A stretch of DNA of 64,000 nucleotides from Croceicoccus naphthovorans (GCF_001028705.1 NZ_CP011772.1:1-64000), one strand, 5' to 3'; positions 43,118 through 52,961 are shown, counted from the first letter of the stretch. Translations and numbers: made by a program. Notes: generated by a model from the sequence alone, not told the origin.

Positions 43118-44548
43118 TCAATTCAAGCCGCCTCCAATGGCGCGATAAATCTCCACCATATTGGTTGCACGGTTCAACCTTGCCGCAATCAACGATTGTT
43201 CAGCACTGTAGACCGTCCTCTGGGAATCGAGCGTCACCAGAAAGCCATCGACACCTGCGCGAAATCGCGCATCGGAGAGCCTGTAGGCGGACCTGGCCGC
43301 ATCCCGCAGCGAGACTTGTGCTTCGAGCTCGTCCGCCATCGTCGCGCGTCTTGCAAGTGCGTCAGCGACTTCCCTGAAACCGGATTGGACGCTCTTTTCA
43401 TATGTGGCCACCATGGCGTCGTAGGTGGCACGCGAATAGCGAAGATTGCCCGTGTTCCTGCCAAAATCGAAAATGGTCAGATCGGCAGACGGTGTCACCG
43501 TCCAGTAATCGCTACCCGATCCGAACAGGTTTGAAAGGCCAAGGCTCATCGAGCCCAACGCCGCGGTCAGCGAAATTCGCGGAAAGAAGGCGGCGCGAGC
43601 CGCGCCGATATTGGCGTTCGCGGCACGAAGGCGGTGTTCGGCAGCGACGATATCCGGGCGGTTCAGCAACAATTCTGACGGGAGTTCGGCCGGGAGTTCA
43701 TCAAGCGTGACGTCCGTTTCAGGAAAGCCTGATGGAAGATCGCTGGCGGTAAGCGCCGTGCCAGCCAGAAGATCGAGGGCGTTCCTGTCCTGCGCTACAC
43801 GGGTGGTCGACGCGGCGATATCGGCCCGCGCCTGATCGTAGCTTGTCTGTGCCTGGCGAACTTCAAGCTCGGACGCGATACCCTTGGCAAACCGGGCCCT
43901 CGTCAATTCCAGGGTTTGCCCGAACGCCTGTTCAAGGTCATGCGCAATTCGGAGCCGTTCCTGATCCGCCGCCATTGTCAGCCATGCCGTCGCCACTTCG
44001 GCGATCAGAGCTGTCTGTGCCGCGTTCCGGTTCTCGACACTGGCGAAAAATTCCTGCTGCGCTGCCGATGACAAGTTGCGGATCCGGCCAAACAGATCGA
44101 TTTCCCAGGCCGACACGCCTGCCGAAGCCGAATAGGTATCGGTCCGGCCCGACACGGCCCCACCCGTGCTGCCCGCAAACGGCTGATCCTGATAGGCAGC
44201 GCTGCCCGTAACTCCAACCGTAGGCAAAAGATCTGCGCGCTGCACTCGATATTGCGCGCGTGCCTGCTCGACATTGGCAAGGGCGATGCGAAGATCACGG
44301 TTGTTGTCCAGAGCCATCTGGAGGACGCGCGTCAGACGCGGATCGACGAAAAAGTCATGCCAGGCGGTTTCGGCTGACACGGTCATGACCGTACCGGCCG
44401 CACCTTCACCCGGCCCGGCAAGTCCGGCTGCTGCAGTTGTTTCAGGCACAGGCAGTTCGGGGCGTACATATTTGGGCGCCATATTGCACGCAGTCAGTGC
44501 AAGTATCAGCGCAGGGGTGGCGAGCAGCTTCGTATTTCGCATGGTCAT
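43118..44548 (-). CDS. RND efflux outer-membrane channel (OprM/NodT family lipoprotein)
   Basis: A 476-residue TolC-fold lipoprotein: lipobox LALTAC, then NMAPKYVRPELPVPE. Two OEP repeats follow (AWHDFFVDPRLTRVLQMALD; NRPDIVAAEHRLRAANANIG). It forms the outer-membrane exit duct of the tripartite pump. Its start overlaps the RND gene stop (ATGA), so the order MFP-RND-OMF is coupled on the minus strand. Confidence 0.92.
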   Translation of the reverse strand: MTMRNTKLLATPALILALTACNMAPKYVRPELPVPETTAAAGLAGPGEGAAGTVMTVSAETAWHDFFVDPRLTRVLQMALDNNRDLRIALANVEQARAQYRVQRADLLPTVGVTGSAAYQDQPFAGSTGGAVSGRTDTYSASAGVSAWEIDLFGRIRNLSSAAQQEFFASVENRNAAQTALIAEVATAWLTMAADQERLRIAHDLEQAFGQTLELTRARFAKGIASELEVRQAQTSYDQARADIAASTTRVAQDRNALDLLAGTALTASDLPSGFPETDVTLDELPAELPSELLLNRPDIVAAEHRLRAANANIGAARAAFFPRISLTAALGSMSLGLSNLFGSGSDYWTVTPSADLTIFDFGRNTGNLRYSRATYDAMVATYEKSVQSGFREVADALARRATMADELEAQVSLRDAARSAYRLSDARFRAGVDGFLVTLDSQRTVYSAEQSLIAARLNRATNMVEIYRAIGGGLN

Positions 44549-47500
44549 GCCTCCCGCGGCATATCGGGTTCATCGCCGTCACGCCCTGCGATGAGATGTT
44601 CCTGATGCTGGCGGAACACGCGCTTCACCACCGTAAAGAACAAGGGAACGAAAAAGATCGCCAGCACCGTTGCCGAAACCATGCCGCCCACCACGGCCCA
44701 GCCGATTGCATTCTGGCCGCCCGCACCCGCACCGGTTGATAGCGCCAGCGGCAGCACGCCGAAAGTGAAGGCAAGACTGGTCATGAGGATCGGACGGAGG
44801 CGCAGTTTGCCCGCTTCGAGGGCAGCCTGAACCGGAGATAGCCCCTGACGCATCTTTTCTTCCGCGAACTCGACGATCAGGATCGCGTTCTTGGCCGATA
44901 CGCCTATGGTGGTAATGATGCCGACCTGAAGATAGATGTCGTTGTTCAGACCTGCCAGGGTTGCTGCAACCACCGCCCCGAGTACGCCGAGAGGGACAAC
45001 GAGCATCACTGCCACTGGCACGGACCAGCTTTCATACAGCGCGGCGAGACACAGGAACACGATCAGCATGGACAGAGCATAGACCGCCGGAGCCTGACCA
45101 CCCGAAGTTCTTTCCTCGTATGAAATACCACTCCATTCGATACCCACTCCGTCGGGCAATTGCGTGGCAAGTTCCTCGACGGCTTCCATCGCCTCGCCGG
45201 TCGACACGCCAGGTGCTGGCGCGCCCACGATCTGAATGGACGATACGCCGTTGAAGCGTTCCAGTTTCGCCGGACCTTGTGCCCACTCCGTTGTCGCGAA
45301 CGCCGAAATTGGCGCCATCGTACCGCTGTTACCGCGTACATGAAACGCGCCAATGGATTCAGGGCTTGTGCGGAATTGTGCGTCGGCCTGTACGAACACC
45401 TTTTTTACGCGGTCACGATCGATAAAATCGTTGACGTAAGTGCCCCCCATTGCGGTGCTGATAGTGGCATTGATGTCTGATTGGGCGACTCCGAAAGATC
45501 CGGCTGCAGCCTGATCGACATCCAGCTTGAGTTGCGGCGTATCATCAAGGCCGTTGGGCCGCACTTGCGAGAGTCGGGGGTCCGTGGACGCCAAGCCGAG
45601 GAACTGATTGCGTGCCTCGGTCATTTTCCGGTGGCCGAGGCCCGCACGGTCAACAAGCTGCACTTCGAAGCCTGAGGCATTGCCCAGTTCCCGGACAGCG
45701 GGTGGGGCAAAGGCGATTATCATGCCGGACGTTATCTTCTGGAATGCCATGTTGGCGCGTTGGGCAACAGCGGCAACCCCGTTTTCGCTTCCTTCGCGTT
45801 CCGACCAGTCGCGCATGTCAACGAAAATCATGCCGACATTCTGGCCCTGCCCCGCAAATCCGAAGCCGGCGAGCGTGAATACATTGGCGACATTGTCGCC
45901 TTCCTCGGTGATGTAGTGCGCGCGCGCGCGGGCGAGAGTACGCTCCGTCTCTTCAATGGTGGAACCGGCGGGCAAATAGACCTGATTGATGATCGTTCCC
46001 TGATCCTCGTCAGGCAGGAAACCACTGGGGAGCCTAAGGAAGATTACCGCCATTCCGACGACGACCAGCGCGTAGATCGCCATTGATTGGCCCCATCGCC
46101 GCTCGACCTTTCCCAGAGCACCGCCATAGTGGCTTACACCGCGATCGAAGGTAGTGTTGAACCAGTTGAAAAACCTGTCGGACAATCCGGCAAGTCCGGT
46201 CCTGCTGCGTTCCGGGTTATGCCCGTTGGTGGACGGCTTGAGGATGCTGGCGCACAAAGCGGGGGTCAGGATAAGCGCTACCAGAACCGAAAGCGCCATG
46301 GCAGAGGCAATGGTGATGGAAAACTGCCGGAAAATTACCCCCGTGGAACCACCGAAAAACGCCATCGGTATGAACACCGCAGACAGGACAAGCCCGACAC
46401 CAACCAGGGCTCCGCTGATTTCGTCCATGGACCGTCGCGCGGCCTCCTTGGGACTCAGTTGCTCGGTGTGAATGAGCCTTTCCACGTTCTCGACAACAAC
46501 GATGGCGTCATCGACCAGCAGGCCAATTGCCAGCACCATGCCGAACAGGGTGAGCGTATTGATCGTAAAGCCAGCCAGCGCCAGAATCGCGATTGACCCC
46601 AGAAGAACGACGGGTATGGCAATTGTAGGGATCAGGGTCGCCCGCCAGTTCTGAAGGAACAGGAACATGACGAGGAAGACCAGGACAACGGCCTCGATCA
46701 GCGTGTAGATGACTTGCTCGACCGACAATTCGACAAATGTCGAGTTATCGACCGGGAATTCGTATTTCACCCAGGCAGGAAAATCATCCGACAATGTATC
46801 CAGTTCGGCCTTGATTGCCTCGACCGTATTGAGCGCATTGGCGCCAGGAGCCAGATTTATGCCGACAGCCGCAGCCGGATGACCATTGAACTTTCCCCTG
46901 AAACCATACGTTTCGATGCCCAGTTCGACTCGCGCAACGTCAGCCAGGCGGACGACCGAACCGTCGCTATTGTTGCGCAGCATGATCTCGCGGAACTCAT
47001 CGACCGTCTGCAATCGTGACTGGGCCGTGATCGTGGCATTCAGCACCTGCCCTCCGGGCGAGGGCGCGCCTCCGACCTGACCGGCGGACACCTGTGCGTT
47101 TTGCGCCCTGATCGCACTCAGAATATCCGCTGTCGTGATGCTCAGGTTTGCCATCTTGTATGGATCGAGCCAGATGCGCATCGCATATTGTGCGCCAAGA
47201 AGCTGCGTATCGCCCACGCCGGTCAGCCGGCTGAGGCGGTCCTGCAATGTTGATGCGATAAAGTCGCCCGCGTCATTCTGATCGTGAATACCATCATCGG
47301 CATAGACAGCCATGATCATCAGAAACGTCGAACTGGACTTGGTTACACGCAACCCCAGTTGCTGAACTTCCTGCGGTAACATGGGTGTTGCCTGCGCCAG
47401 CTTGTTCTGGACCTGCACTTGCGCGATGTCCGGGTCGGCACCTTGCTCGAAAGTCAAGGTGACAGTCAGATTTCCGGCCCCGTCGCTGGACGAGGTGAAA

Positions 47501-47730
47501 TAGCGCAGATTGTCTATGCCCTTGAGCTGCTGCTCGATCACTTTCGTGGTTGTGTTTTCCAGTGTTTCCGCGTCAGCGCCCGGATAGCTGCCCATGATCT
47601 GCACGGTCGGGGGCGCGATCGACGGGAACTGGGCCACAGCAAGGGAACGCAAGGCAATTGCGCCCGCAAGCATCAACACGATGGCAAGGACCCATGCAAA
47701 GATGGGTCTGTCAATGAAGAAACGCGACAT
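44545..47730 (-). CDS. RND multidrug efflux transporter (HAE1/AcrB family)
   Basis: A 1061-residue transporter starting MSRFFIDRPIFAWVLAIVLM. AcrB hallmarks are PSIAPPTVQIMGSYPGADAE, the TM4 proton-relay pair in GLLVDDAIVVVENVERL, and PIAIPVVLLGS. It has full length with 12 expected spans and two periplasmic loops. It exports hydrophobic drugs using the proton gradient. It lies 3 bp after the MFP gene. Confidence 0.95.
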   Translation of the reverse strand: MSRFFIDRPIFAWVLAIVLMLAGAIALRSLAVAQFPSIAPPTVQIMGSYPGADAETLENTTTKVIEQQLKGIDNLRYFTSSSDGAGNLTVTLTFEQGADPDIAQVQVQNKLAQATPMLPQEVQQLGLRVTKSSSTFLMIMAVYADDGIHDQNDAGDFIASTLQDRLSRLTGVGDTQLLGAQYAMRIWLDPYKMANLSITTADILSAIRAQNAQVSAGQVGGAPSPGGQVLNATITAQSRLQTVDEFREIMLRNNSDGSVVRLADVARVELGIETYGFRGKFNGHPAAAVGINLAPGANALNTVEAIKAELDTLSDDFPAWVKYEFPVDNSTFVELSVEQVIYTLIEAVVLVFLVMFLFLQNWRATLIPTIAIPVVLLGSIAILALAGFTINTLTLFGMVLAIGLLVDDAIVVVENVERLIHTEQLSPKEAARRSMDEISGALVGVGLVLSAVFIPMAFFGGSTGVIFRQFSITIASAMALSVLVALILTPALCASILKPSTNGHNPERSRTGLAGLSDRFFNWFNTTFDRGVSHYGGALGKVERRWGQSMAIYALVVVGMAVIFLRLPSGFLPDEDQGTIINQVYLPAGSTIEETERTLARARAHYITEEGDNVANVFTLAGFGFAGQGQNVGMIFVDMRDWSEREGSENGVAAVAQRANMAFQKITSGMIIAFAPPAVRELGNASGFEVQLVDRAGLGHRKMTEARNQFLGLASTDPRLSQVRPNGLDDTPQLKLDVDQAAAGSFGVAQSDINATISTAMGGTYVNDFIDRDRVKKVFVQADAQFRTSPESIGAFHVRGNSGTMAPISAFATTEWAQGPAKLERFNGVSSIQIVGAPAPGVSTGEAMEAVEELATQLPDGVGIEWSGISYEERTSGGQAPAVYALSMLIVFLCLAALYESWSVPVAVMLVVPLGVLGAVVAATLAGLNNDIYLQVGIITTIGVSAKNAILIVEFAEEKMRQGLSPVQAALEAGKLRLRPILMTSLAFTFGVLPLALSTGAGAGGQNAIGWAVVGGMVSATVLAIFFVPLFFTVVKRVFRQHQEHLIAGRDGDEPDMPREA

Positions 47731-47733
47731 TTG

Positions 47734-48879
47734 CTACTTCGTCCCGCTTGCGCTGGCGGTCACTTGCTGCGGTTTTTCAGGCTTTACTACCGTGCCTGGG
47801 CGCAGGTTCATCAGACCCTCGACGATAAGCCGGTCGCCAGGCTTGAGCCCGTCCGTCACAATCCACTTATCGCCGACCGCGCGATCCGTCTTGACTTGAC
47901 GAACCTCAACCTTGTTGTCCTTGCCAATCACCATGGCGGTGGCGCGGCCGCGCACATCCCGGGAGATGCCTTGCTGGGGGGCTAGTATGATATTGATGCG
48001 CTCACCTTCGACAACCCGTGCACGCACATACATGCCGGGAAGCAGCAGGCCGTCGGGATTGGGAAAGGTGGCGCGCAACACAACTGCGCCGGAGTCCGGG
48101 TCGACAGTGACATCGGAAAACTGAAGCCGCCCCTCAAGGGGATAGACCGAGCCATTTGGAAGAGTCAGCTTTATGCGTGCGCCATCACTTTCGTTCAGTT
48201 CGCCGGCAGCCAGGGACTGCCTGAGGTCGATGAGCTGCGCGGCGGACTGGGTCACATCGACATAGACCGAATCGGTTCGCTGGATTGTCGCCAGAGGGCT
48301 TGCTTGCGCCGCCGAGACAAGCGCGCCGGGCGTGATCAGCGAGCGACCGATTCTCCCCGAAATCGGAGCGCGAATGCGTGTGAAATTCTGGTTGACCTGC
48401 GCGACACGCAGCGCACCTTGCTGCGCTGCGACGTTGGCGCGGGCCTGCGCCGCAGCTGCTGCCGCATCGTCAAATTCCTGCTTGCTGACGGCATTGATCG
48501 CAACAAGGTCTTTGTAGCGGCTCGCTTGTGAAGCGGTTGAGTTGATCGTTGCCCTGGCGACAGCAAGGGCACCCTGAGCCTGCGCAACGGCCGCGCGATA
48601 AGGTGCGTCCTCGATTTCATACAAGACCTGTCCCGCCCTGACGAAGCTGCCTTCTTCAAACAACCTGCGGCGAATGACACCGGAAATCTGCGGTCGAACA
48701 TCGGCCGTTTCCCGAGCGGCAATCCGTCCCGGCAGTTCGTTTGCCAGTTCTGTCGATCCTGTCGCGAGCGTGACGATTCCCACAGTTGGAGGAGGCGGCT
48801 CGAACTGTTCCTGCCCACAGGCCGCAAGCGAGAGTGTCAGGATACAGGCGAGAATTACGCCTTGTATGCCATTTTGCAT
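47734..48879 (-). CDS. RND efflux periplasmic adaptor (AcrA family)
   Basis: A 381-residue membrane-fusion lipoprotein: lipobox LSLAAC, then GQEQFEPPPPTVGIVTL. The biotinyl-lipoyl half (LPGRIAARETADVRPQISGV), alpha-hairpin (ALAVARATINSTASQASRYK), beta-barrel and the ITDGLKPGDRLIVEGL end are all present. It is the first gene of the pump operon, divergent from tetR with a palindromic operator between. Confidence 0.93.
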   Translation of the reverse strand: MQNGIQGVILACILTLSLAACGQEQFEPPPPTVGIVTLATGSTELANELPGRIAARETADVRPQISGVIRRRLFEEGSFVRAGQVLYEIEDAPYRAAVAQAQGALAVARATINSTASQASRYKDLVAINAVSKQEFDDAAAAAAQARANVAAQQGALRVAQVNQNFTRIRAPISGRIGRSLITPGALVSAAQASPLATIQRTDSVYVDVTQSAAQLIDLRQSLAAGELNESDGARIKLTLPNGSVYPLEGRLQFSDVTVDPDSGAVVLRATFPNPDGLLLPGMYVRARVVEGERINIILAPQQGISRDVRGRATAMVIGKDNKVEVRQVKTDRAVGDKWIVTDGLKPGDRLIVEGLMNLRPGTVVKPEKPQQVTASASGTK

Positions 48880-48904
48880 GGTGCATTTTCCGTTGTAAAC
48901 ACGT

Positions 48905-48940
48905 ACTGGCGAGTAAATGAACGCTCATTCACTCGCCAGT
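48905..48940. promoter_or_regulatory. 36-bp imperfect palindrome, TetR operator candidate
   Basis: Arms ACTGGCGAGTAAATGAAC and, inverted, ACTGGCGAGTGAATGAGC differ at two of 18 positions. It lies 26 bp upstream of the adaptor start and 54 bp upstream of tetR. AcrR-type repressors bind such long palindromes between the divergent genes. Confidence 0.75.
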
Positions 48941-48994
48941 CGAGTAGGTTTCGAAAACTAGGATTGCAAGGTGAAATAGACGGGGAGTGGTGAA

Positions 48995-49579
48995 ATGTCC
49001 GCGATCGAACACAAGCTGCCCAGTAAGGATCGCATCCTGCTTGCGGCGCGTAAGCTCTTTGGCGAAAACGGTTTTCATCGGACATCAATGTCCGAACTGG
49101 CGGCAGGGGCGGACATGTCGGTCGGTCTGATCTACCGCTCGTTCAAGAGCAAGGAAGAGATAATCGAGGCGATTGTTTGCGCCGATTTCGATCGCAAACT
49201 CGCTGAGTTCGAAAGCCTTCGGCAGAGGTTGGTCGATGGAGAGCTAACGGTCAGGCAAACTTTCGAAGAGCTCTTCCAAAAAACCATCGAGGAGAATCGA
49301 GAGGCCTTGGCATTCGACATCCTTGCGGAAGGCTTTAGAAACGGGCGAGTCGGAAGAACCATTGACGAATCGTGTCAGCGGTTGCGCGATTATTTGCGCC
49401 AATTCATACGAACTGCGAATGGCGGATTGAACAACGAAGAACTTGAGGGTGCGACTGAGTTGGCGTTGTGCTGTCTGTTTGGTCTCGGGCATCGCAACAT
49501 ATCAAAGCCTCGGCTTGGCGCTGTTCAAACCGCTCGTCAGAGTGCCAGAATGGTTACAGCCGCGCTGGAAGGCCTCTGA
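48995..49579 (+). CDS. TetR/AcrR family repressor of the RND pump
   Basis: A 194-residue protein with GGGGAG upstream. The N-terminal HTH is KDRILLAARKLFGENGFHRT then SMSELAAGADMSVGLIYRSF, followed by an all-helical ligand domain (FEELFQKTIEENREALAFDI). Divergent from the pump operon; the ligand is probably a pump substrate. Confidence 0.92.
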   Translation: MSAIEHKLPSKDRILLAARKLFGENGFHRTSMSELAAGADMSVGLIYRSFKSKEEIIEAIVCADFDRKLAEFESLRQRLVDGELTVRQTFEELFQKTIEENREALAFDILAEGFRNGRVGRTIDESCQRLRDYLRQFIRTANGGLNNEELEGATELALCCLFGLGHRNISKPRLGAVQTARQSARMVTAALEGL

Positions 49580-50044
49580 AAAAGAGGCTACACGCAGTCA
49601 GGACTACCAGGAACTGGCCTGCGTCCTGATGGATCAACCCAGACCGGGCCGGAAAGATGCCTAGTAGCGGCGCTTCATATCGTACTGAGCCGCGCCTAGT
49701 TGATCCGGGAGATAGAGCGACGCATGGGACGGGACGGGCCTGGCGCGCAATACGATCCGCAAGTACTTGCGCAACGGCACGGTGGAACGCGCTCGTGCCC
49801 GCATTATCACATGGCATCGTTATAGCACCAACGTCTCCCGTCCAGGTCAAGACGCGGCTCATCAACATTGCGCTTCAAATGCATAAAGTGGGCCCGGGAC
49901 AGCGTTCCCGATGCAACGGATGAAGGCGGTTCTGAATGACCACCAACGGCAATCGGGTGCGGCGCAGTATTGACGCCCACGCGCTCATCTGCTTGGTCTT
50001 TCGCGCGCAACCTGCCGACCCGCACGCACCAAACGGTGCGCGAC
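49580..50044. other. Gap between tetR and the transglycosylase, with an IS21 remnant
   Basis: 465 bp without an intact gene. The segment about 49700-49790 translates, with one frame change, as EIERRMGR then TGLARNTIRKYLRNGTVERA. This is the HTH of an IS21-type IstA transposase. It marks an old insertion at the border between cargo and the conjugation region. Nothing else was found. Confidence 0.45.
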
Positions 50045-50893
50045 ATGAATTTCCTTGGCTTCCCAACTACCTTGTTCGTCCTTGCGTGTGCCGCTCCCAC
50101 CAGTGCGCGCGAAGTCGATCTGCTGCAATTCGCGAATGCCAACGCAGTTGAGCCCGAGTCCAAATCTACCTTCGACACGCGCAGAGGCGGCGTGGCTGTT
50201 TCTACCTCCTTGCTCGACCACTTTGCAGAAGAATTGGAGGAACAAACGCAAGCAGCCGTTTTGCAGATTAGTCCTGTCGGCGGATTAATTCGATCGCGCG
50301 TCGATGATTTGAACCTGCCGCGGCAACGGTCGGCAACGGCAGGCTTGGCCTGTGACGGTGCATCGTACACTCCAACATGGTGGCTCTCGCTCACAGCTGA
50401 GACGCGCAGATCACTGTACTTCGACACCGTCGCCCGGATCGCATGCGAACATGGTCTTCCCACTCGCCTGCTTGATGCCGTGATTGCCCAGGAGTCAGGC
50501 TACAATTCGCGCGCGATCAGTTCTGCTGGCGCCATGGGCATGATGCAGATCATGCCCGGCACCGCTCGCTCGCTTGGCCTCTCTCGTCCATTCGATCCGA
50601 TCGCCAACATGCGCGCCGGTGCTCGCTACCTGCGCCAGCAACTCGACCGCTTCGGCCGCGTCGATCTCGCGCTCGCCGCGTACAACGCCGGACCCGAGCG
50701 CCGCTCATTGCGGCGCGGCACAATCCCTCGCATCCCGGAAACCATCAACTACGTGCGCACGATCACCACCAACTGGGCACGCCTCGCCGAACTTAGCCAG
50801 GGACAATCCCCATCTGTCGATCGCGCGCGGGCAGCGATGGTGGCCGTCAATTCATCGCCCTATCGCAGCGTCGAGCTGGTCAGCTACGATTGA
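50045..50893 (+). CDS. Lytic transglycosylase (conjugation-associated, VirB1-like)
   Basis: A 282-residue protein from ATG 50045 with a signal peptide (LGFPTTLFVLACAAPTSA, cleavage near 21). The SLT domain is C-terminal: VIAQESGYNSRAISSAGAMG (catalytic Glu), MMQIMPGTARSLGLS and LALAAYNAGPERR. It opens peptidoglycan for the transfer apparatus. It is the first conjugation gene in the block and reads towards the tra operon, though two divergent small genes lie between. Confidence 0.88.
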   Translation: MNFLGFPTTLFVLACAAPTSAREVDLLQFANANAVEPESKSTFDTRRGGVAVSTSLLDHFAEELEEQTQAAVLQISPVGGLIRSRVDDLNLPRQRSATAGLACDGASYTPTWWLSLTAETRRSLYFDTVARIACEHGLPTRLLDAVIAQESGYNSRAISSAGAMGMMQIMPGTARSLGLSRPFDPIANMRAGARYLRQQLDRFGRVDLALAAYNAGPERRSLRRGTIPRIPETINYVRTITTNWARLAELSQGQSPSVDRARAAMVAVNSSPYRSVELVSYD

Positions 50894-50951
50894 GGTGCTG
50901 GGCCGTCCCAACTGACGCGGTGTCAGCCCGAGACCTGTCGAGCCGACCAAT

Positions 50952-51473
50952 TCATTCGAACAGTCTGTCATCGACCTCAAGCACCCGTTCCTGGTGCTTC
51001 AGCAGCATCTCGTAAGTCCGTCCCAGAGCCTCATGGATGAGCTGCGGACGGATCGATACATGCAGTTCGCCGCGGCGACACGAGAGTACTTCGCTGCAAA
51101 ACCCCTTCATCGCTTCGCAGACGACCGAGATCGACGGGTCGTCATAGGCCGTTTGGTTGTGCAGGAAGACAACGCAGAACTTTGCTCGGACAGGATCGAG
51201 CTCGAGCGCATCAAACAGCCGGTCACGCAGTTCGTCGGACAGTGCGGCACCATTTCGCAGAACCTTATGGAGACGCGAGCGTCCCGCACCAATCCGGTCT
51301 GCAAGATGGCCCAGCGGCAGTGCCTGTTTCGCGGCCTGCTCAATAATGAGAAGCTTGTAGCGGTCCTGCTCAGTAAGCGGTTTTTTGGTTGGTCCGAACG
51401 AAAATGCGGAAGGCTCATCTGCCGATGGGCGCGGCATGAATACCGTATCAGGCGTCAAGGAACGATGCGGCAT
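50952..51473 (-). CDS. HTH protein, candidate regulator of the tra operon
   Basis: A 173-residue protein from ATG 51473 (GGGAGGG upstream). A lambda-repressor-like HTH is visible at about 55-85 (LGHLADRIGAGRSRLHKVLR, then NGAALSDELRDRLFDALELD). The C-terminal half (FCVVFLHNQTAYDDPSISVV) is unknown. It is on the strand opposite tra, 92 bp downstream of another small gene. A repressor or licensing role is inferred from position. Confidence 0.6.
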   Translation of the reverse strand: MPHRSLTPDTVFMPRPSADEPSAFSFGPTKKPLTEQDRYKLLIIEQAAKQALPLGHLADRIGAGRSRLHKVLRNGAALSDELRDRLFDALELDPVRAKFCVVFLHNQTAYDDPSISVVCEAMKGFCSEVLSCRRGELHVSIRPQLIHEALGRTYEMLLKHQERVLEVDDRLFE

Positions 51474-51565
51474 CGAACGACCCTCCCGAACCAATCGCTC
51501 TATGGGATGCCATAAGATGTCAAGTGGGTAGAACCCAGTATCTTTGCGAATAATTCGCAGAAAAA

Positions 51566-51958
51566 TCAAAGGAGTTTATTTGTCCGGACCAGCCAGACTA
51601 CGAAGGCAATCACGACCCGGTCGTGCATAACCCGGCCACAAGTCTCGGCGATCCTGTGGCGGACTGCATCGTAATCTTCGATCCAGTCGGGTTTGACTTC
51701 GAGCCAGATCGAGATGGAGCCTTCAAGCGGAAGGCCTGAGATGAACTTCTCAACCTCCTCGCGCGCAATTTCAAGGCCTTTCGCGCGTGCGCAGGCATGC
51801 TGTACGGTCGAGCGCAGGCTCTGGAAACGGCCGGTCGACTTGGAAAATTCGCACATGGCATCGGCCAGAAGCGCGAAGCATTCCTGGCTCACGGTTATGC
51901 GGATGTTGCGCGTTCCGCCTGCCACCAACATCAACTCCAAGCGCGATCCTGCGCCCAT
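51566..51958 (-). CDS. Hypothetical protein divergent from the tra operon
   Basis: A 130-residue protein (MGAGSRLELMLVAGGTRNIR...). A central helical region contains STVQHACARAKGLEIAREEV. The end VVIAFVVWLVRTNKLL is hydrophobic. No known domain is recognised. It starts at the edge of the 315-bp region with repeated TTTCC-N5-GGAAA boxes and could be under the same control as tra. Confidence 0.55.
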   Translation of the reverse strand: MGAGSRLELMLVAGGTRNIRITVSQECFALLADAMCEFSKSTGRFQSLRSTVQHACARAKGLEIAREEVEKFISGLPLEGSISIWLEVKPDWIEDYDAVRHRIAETCGRVMHDRVVIAFVVWLVRTNKLL

Positions 51959-52273
51959 GAGTATGATCGAGAACCGTTAATATCCCGAGTCGCCGCACTT
52001 CGGCTGCGATTCGCATTGCCCGAGTTCCAATATGGCACTCGTGATTTCCTTTTCGGAAATTGTAAATTGTCTGCGCGGAACTCTCGGTTTGCCGATCCGG
52101 CATCTGCCGTTTCCAATACGGAAATTGCGACCCCCTTCGCATTCCCGATTCTGCAATCCATGTCCCGCGAAGTCGGTTGCCGGTCGTCCTGCCGATTGCC
52201 CGGCGAGCCCGATCGCTGTCCTTTTGACCTGGCCCCGCGAACAACGCGGCTGAAGCAGCGAAAGGACGAAGCG
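51959..52273. promoter_or_regulatory. Divergent control region upstream of the tra operon
   Basis: 315 bp between the divergent hypothetical gene and the pilin gene, without a coding frame I support. It contains three related short inverted repeats (52024-52127, listed separately). TTGACCTGG at 52223 is a possible -35, but no convincing -10 follows. An AAAGGA Shine-Dalgarno precedes the pilin ATG. Confidence 0.5.
52024..52127. repeat. Three TTTCC-N5-GGAAA boxes upstream of tra
   Basis: TTTCCTTTTCGGAAATTG (52045-52062) and TTTCCAATACGGAAATTG (52110-52127) share both arms and the ATTG tail. A weaker copy, GTTCCAATATGGCA, is at 52024-52037. Spacings are 21 and 65 bp, close to whole helical turns. 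These are probable operators for a dimeric regulator. Confidence 0.55.
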
Positions 52274-52600
52274 ATGCAATTGACGATCAAGGGGATGGGC
52301 AAAGTGAAGGGCCAGGCACTCGCGCAAGGCGTGGCGGCATTCGCCATCGCGGGTCTGGTGGGCAGCAGCGCGGCCTTTGCCGGCGCGGACGGGACGTTCA
52401 ACACCGCACTCACGGCATTCACCGGCTTCCTCGAAGGCTCGGGCGGCAAGATCATCACCGTGCTTTCGCTTGCCGGCGGCATTGTCGGGCTCGCCTCGGG
52501 CCGTTTCAGCCTCGGTCAGGTCGCGATCCCCGTCGGCGTCGGGGTCGGCGCTGGCACGGGCGTGCCGATCGTCACCGCCGCGGTCACCGCGACGATCTGA
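52274..52600 (+). CDS. traA: TraA-like conjugative pilin precursor
   Basis: A 108-residue protein: a long leader (about 36 residues, LAQGVAAFAIAGLVGSSAAFA end), then ADGTFNTALTAFTGFLEGSG and two hydrophobic segments (IITVLSLAGGIVGLASG; VAIPVGVGVGAGTGVPIVTA). This is the F-pilin/VirB2 pattern of two spans after a cleaved leader. Its place immediately before traL supports the call. Confidence 0.75.
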   Translation: MQLTIKGMGKVKGQALAQGVAAFAIAGLVGSSAAFAGADGTFNTALTAFTGFLEGSGGKIITVLSLAGGIVGLASGRFSLGQVAIPVGVGVGAGTGVPIVTAAVTATI

Positions 52601-52675
52601 TCCATTCACAGCTTCCGGCTCAAGGGGTTCACGCATGGCCCCCGCGCCGGAACAGCCAAGAGGGTGGCGGCGGCA

Positions 52676-52960
52676 ATGAACCGGTACACGGTCCCAGCAC
52701 ATCTCGATGACCCGGAGCTGATCGGCTTCTGGACGCTCGACGAGTTCATCGCGATGATCGTGCCCTTCGCCTGGGGCGTCCTGTCTCAACATATTCTGAT
52801 TGGGCTCTTTGCAAGCGTGCTGGCCTGGTGGGGATTGCGCAAGTTGAAGGCAGGCCGCGCGGTCTCGTGGATCATCCACACCGCCTACTGGTACCTGCCG
52901 GGCTCCTTCATGGGCCTCAAGGCGACGCCACCCTCGCACCTTCGCGTGATGGCAGGCTGA
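52676..52960 (+). CDS. traL: TraL, F-type T4SS inner-membrane protein
   Basis: A 94-residue protein: RYTVPAHLDDPELIGFWTLD is the conserved TraL opening, with hydrophobic helices at about 25-55. An upstream in-frame GTG (52664) is possible, but the ATG at 52676 fits the family start. TraL is needed for pilus assembly and corresponds to VirB3. Confidence 0.88.
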   Translation: MNRYTVPAHLDDPELIGFWTLDEFIAMIVPFAWGVLSQHILIGLFASVLAWWGLRKLKAGRAVSWIIHTAYWYLPGSFMGLKATPPSHLRVMAG

Positions 52961-52961
52961 G

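Noticed and set aside
49807..50463. 218-codon minus-strand open frame
   Set aside because: Overlaps the signal peptide and start of the transglycosylase on the opposite strand; no domain.
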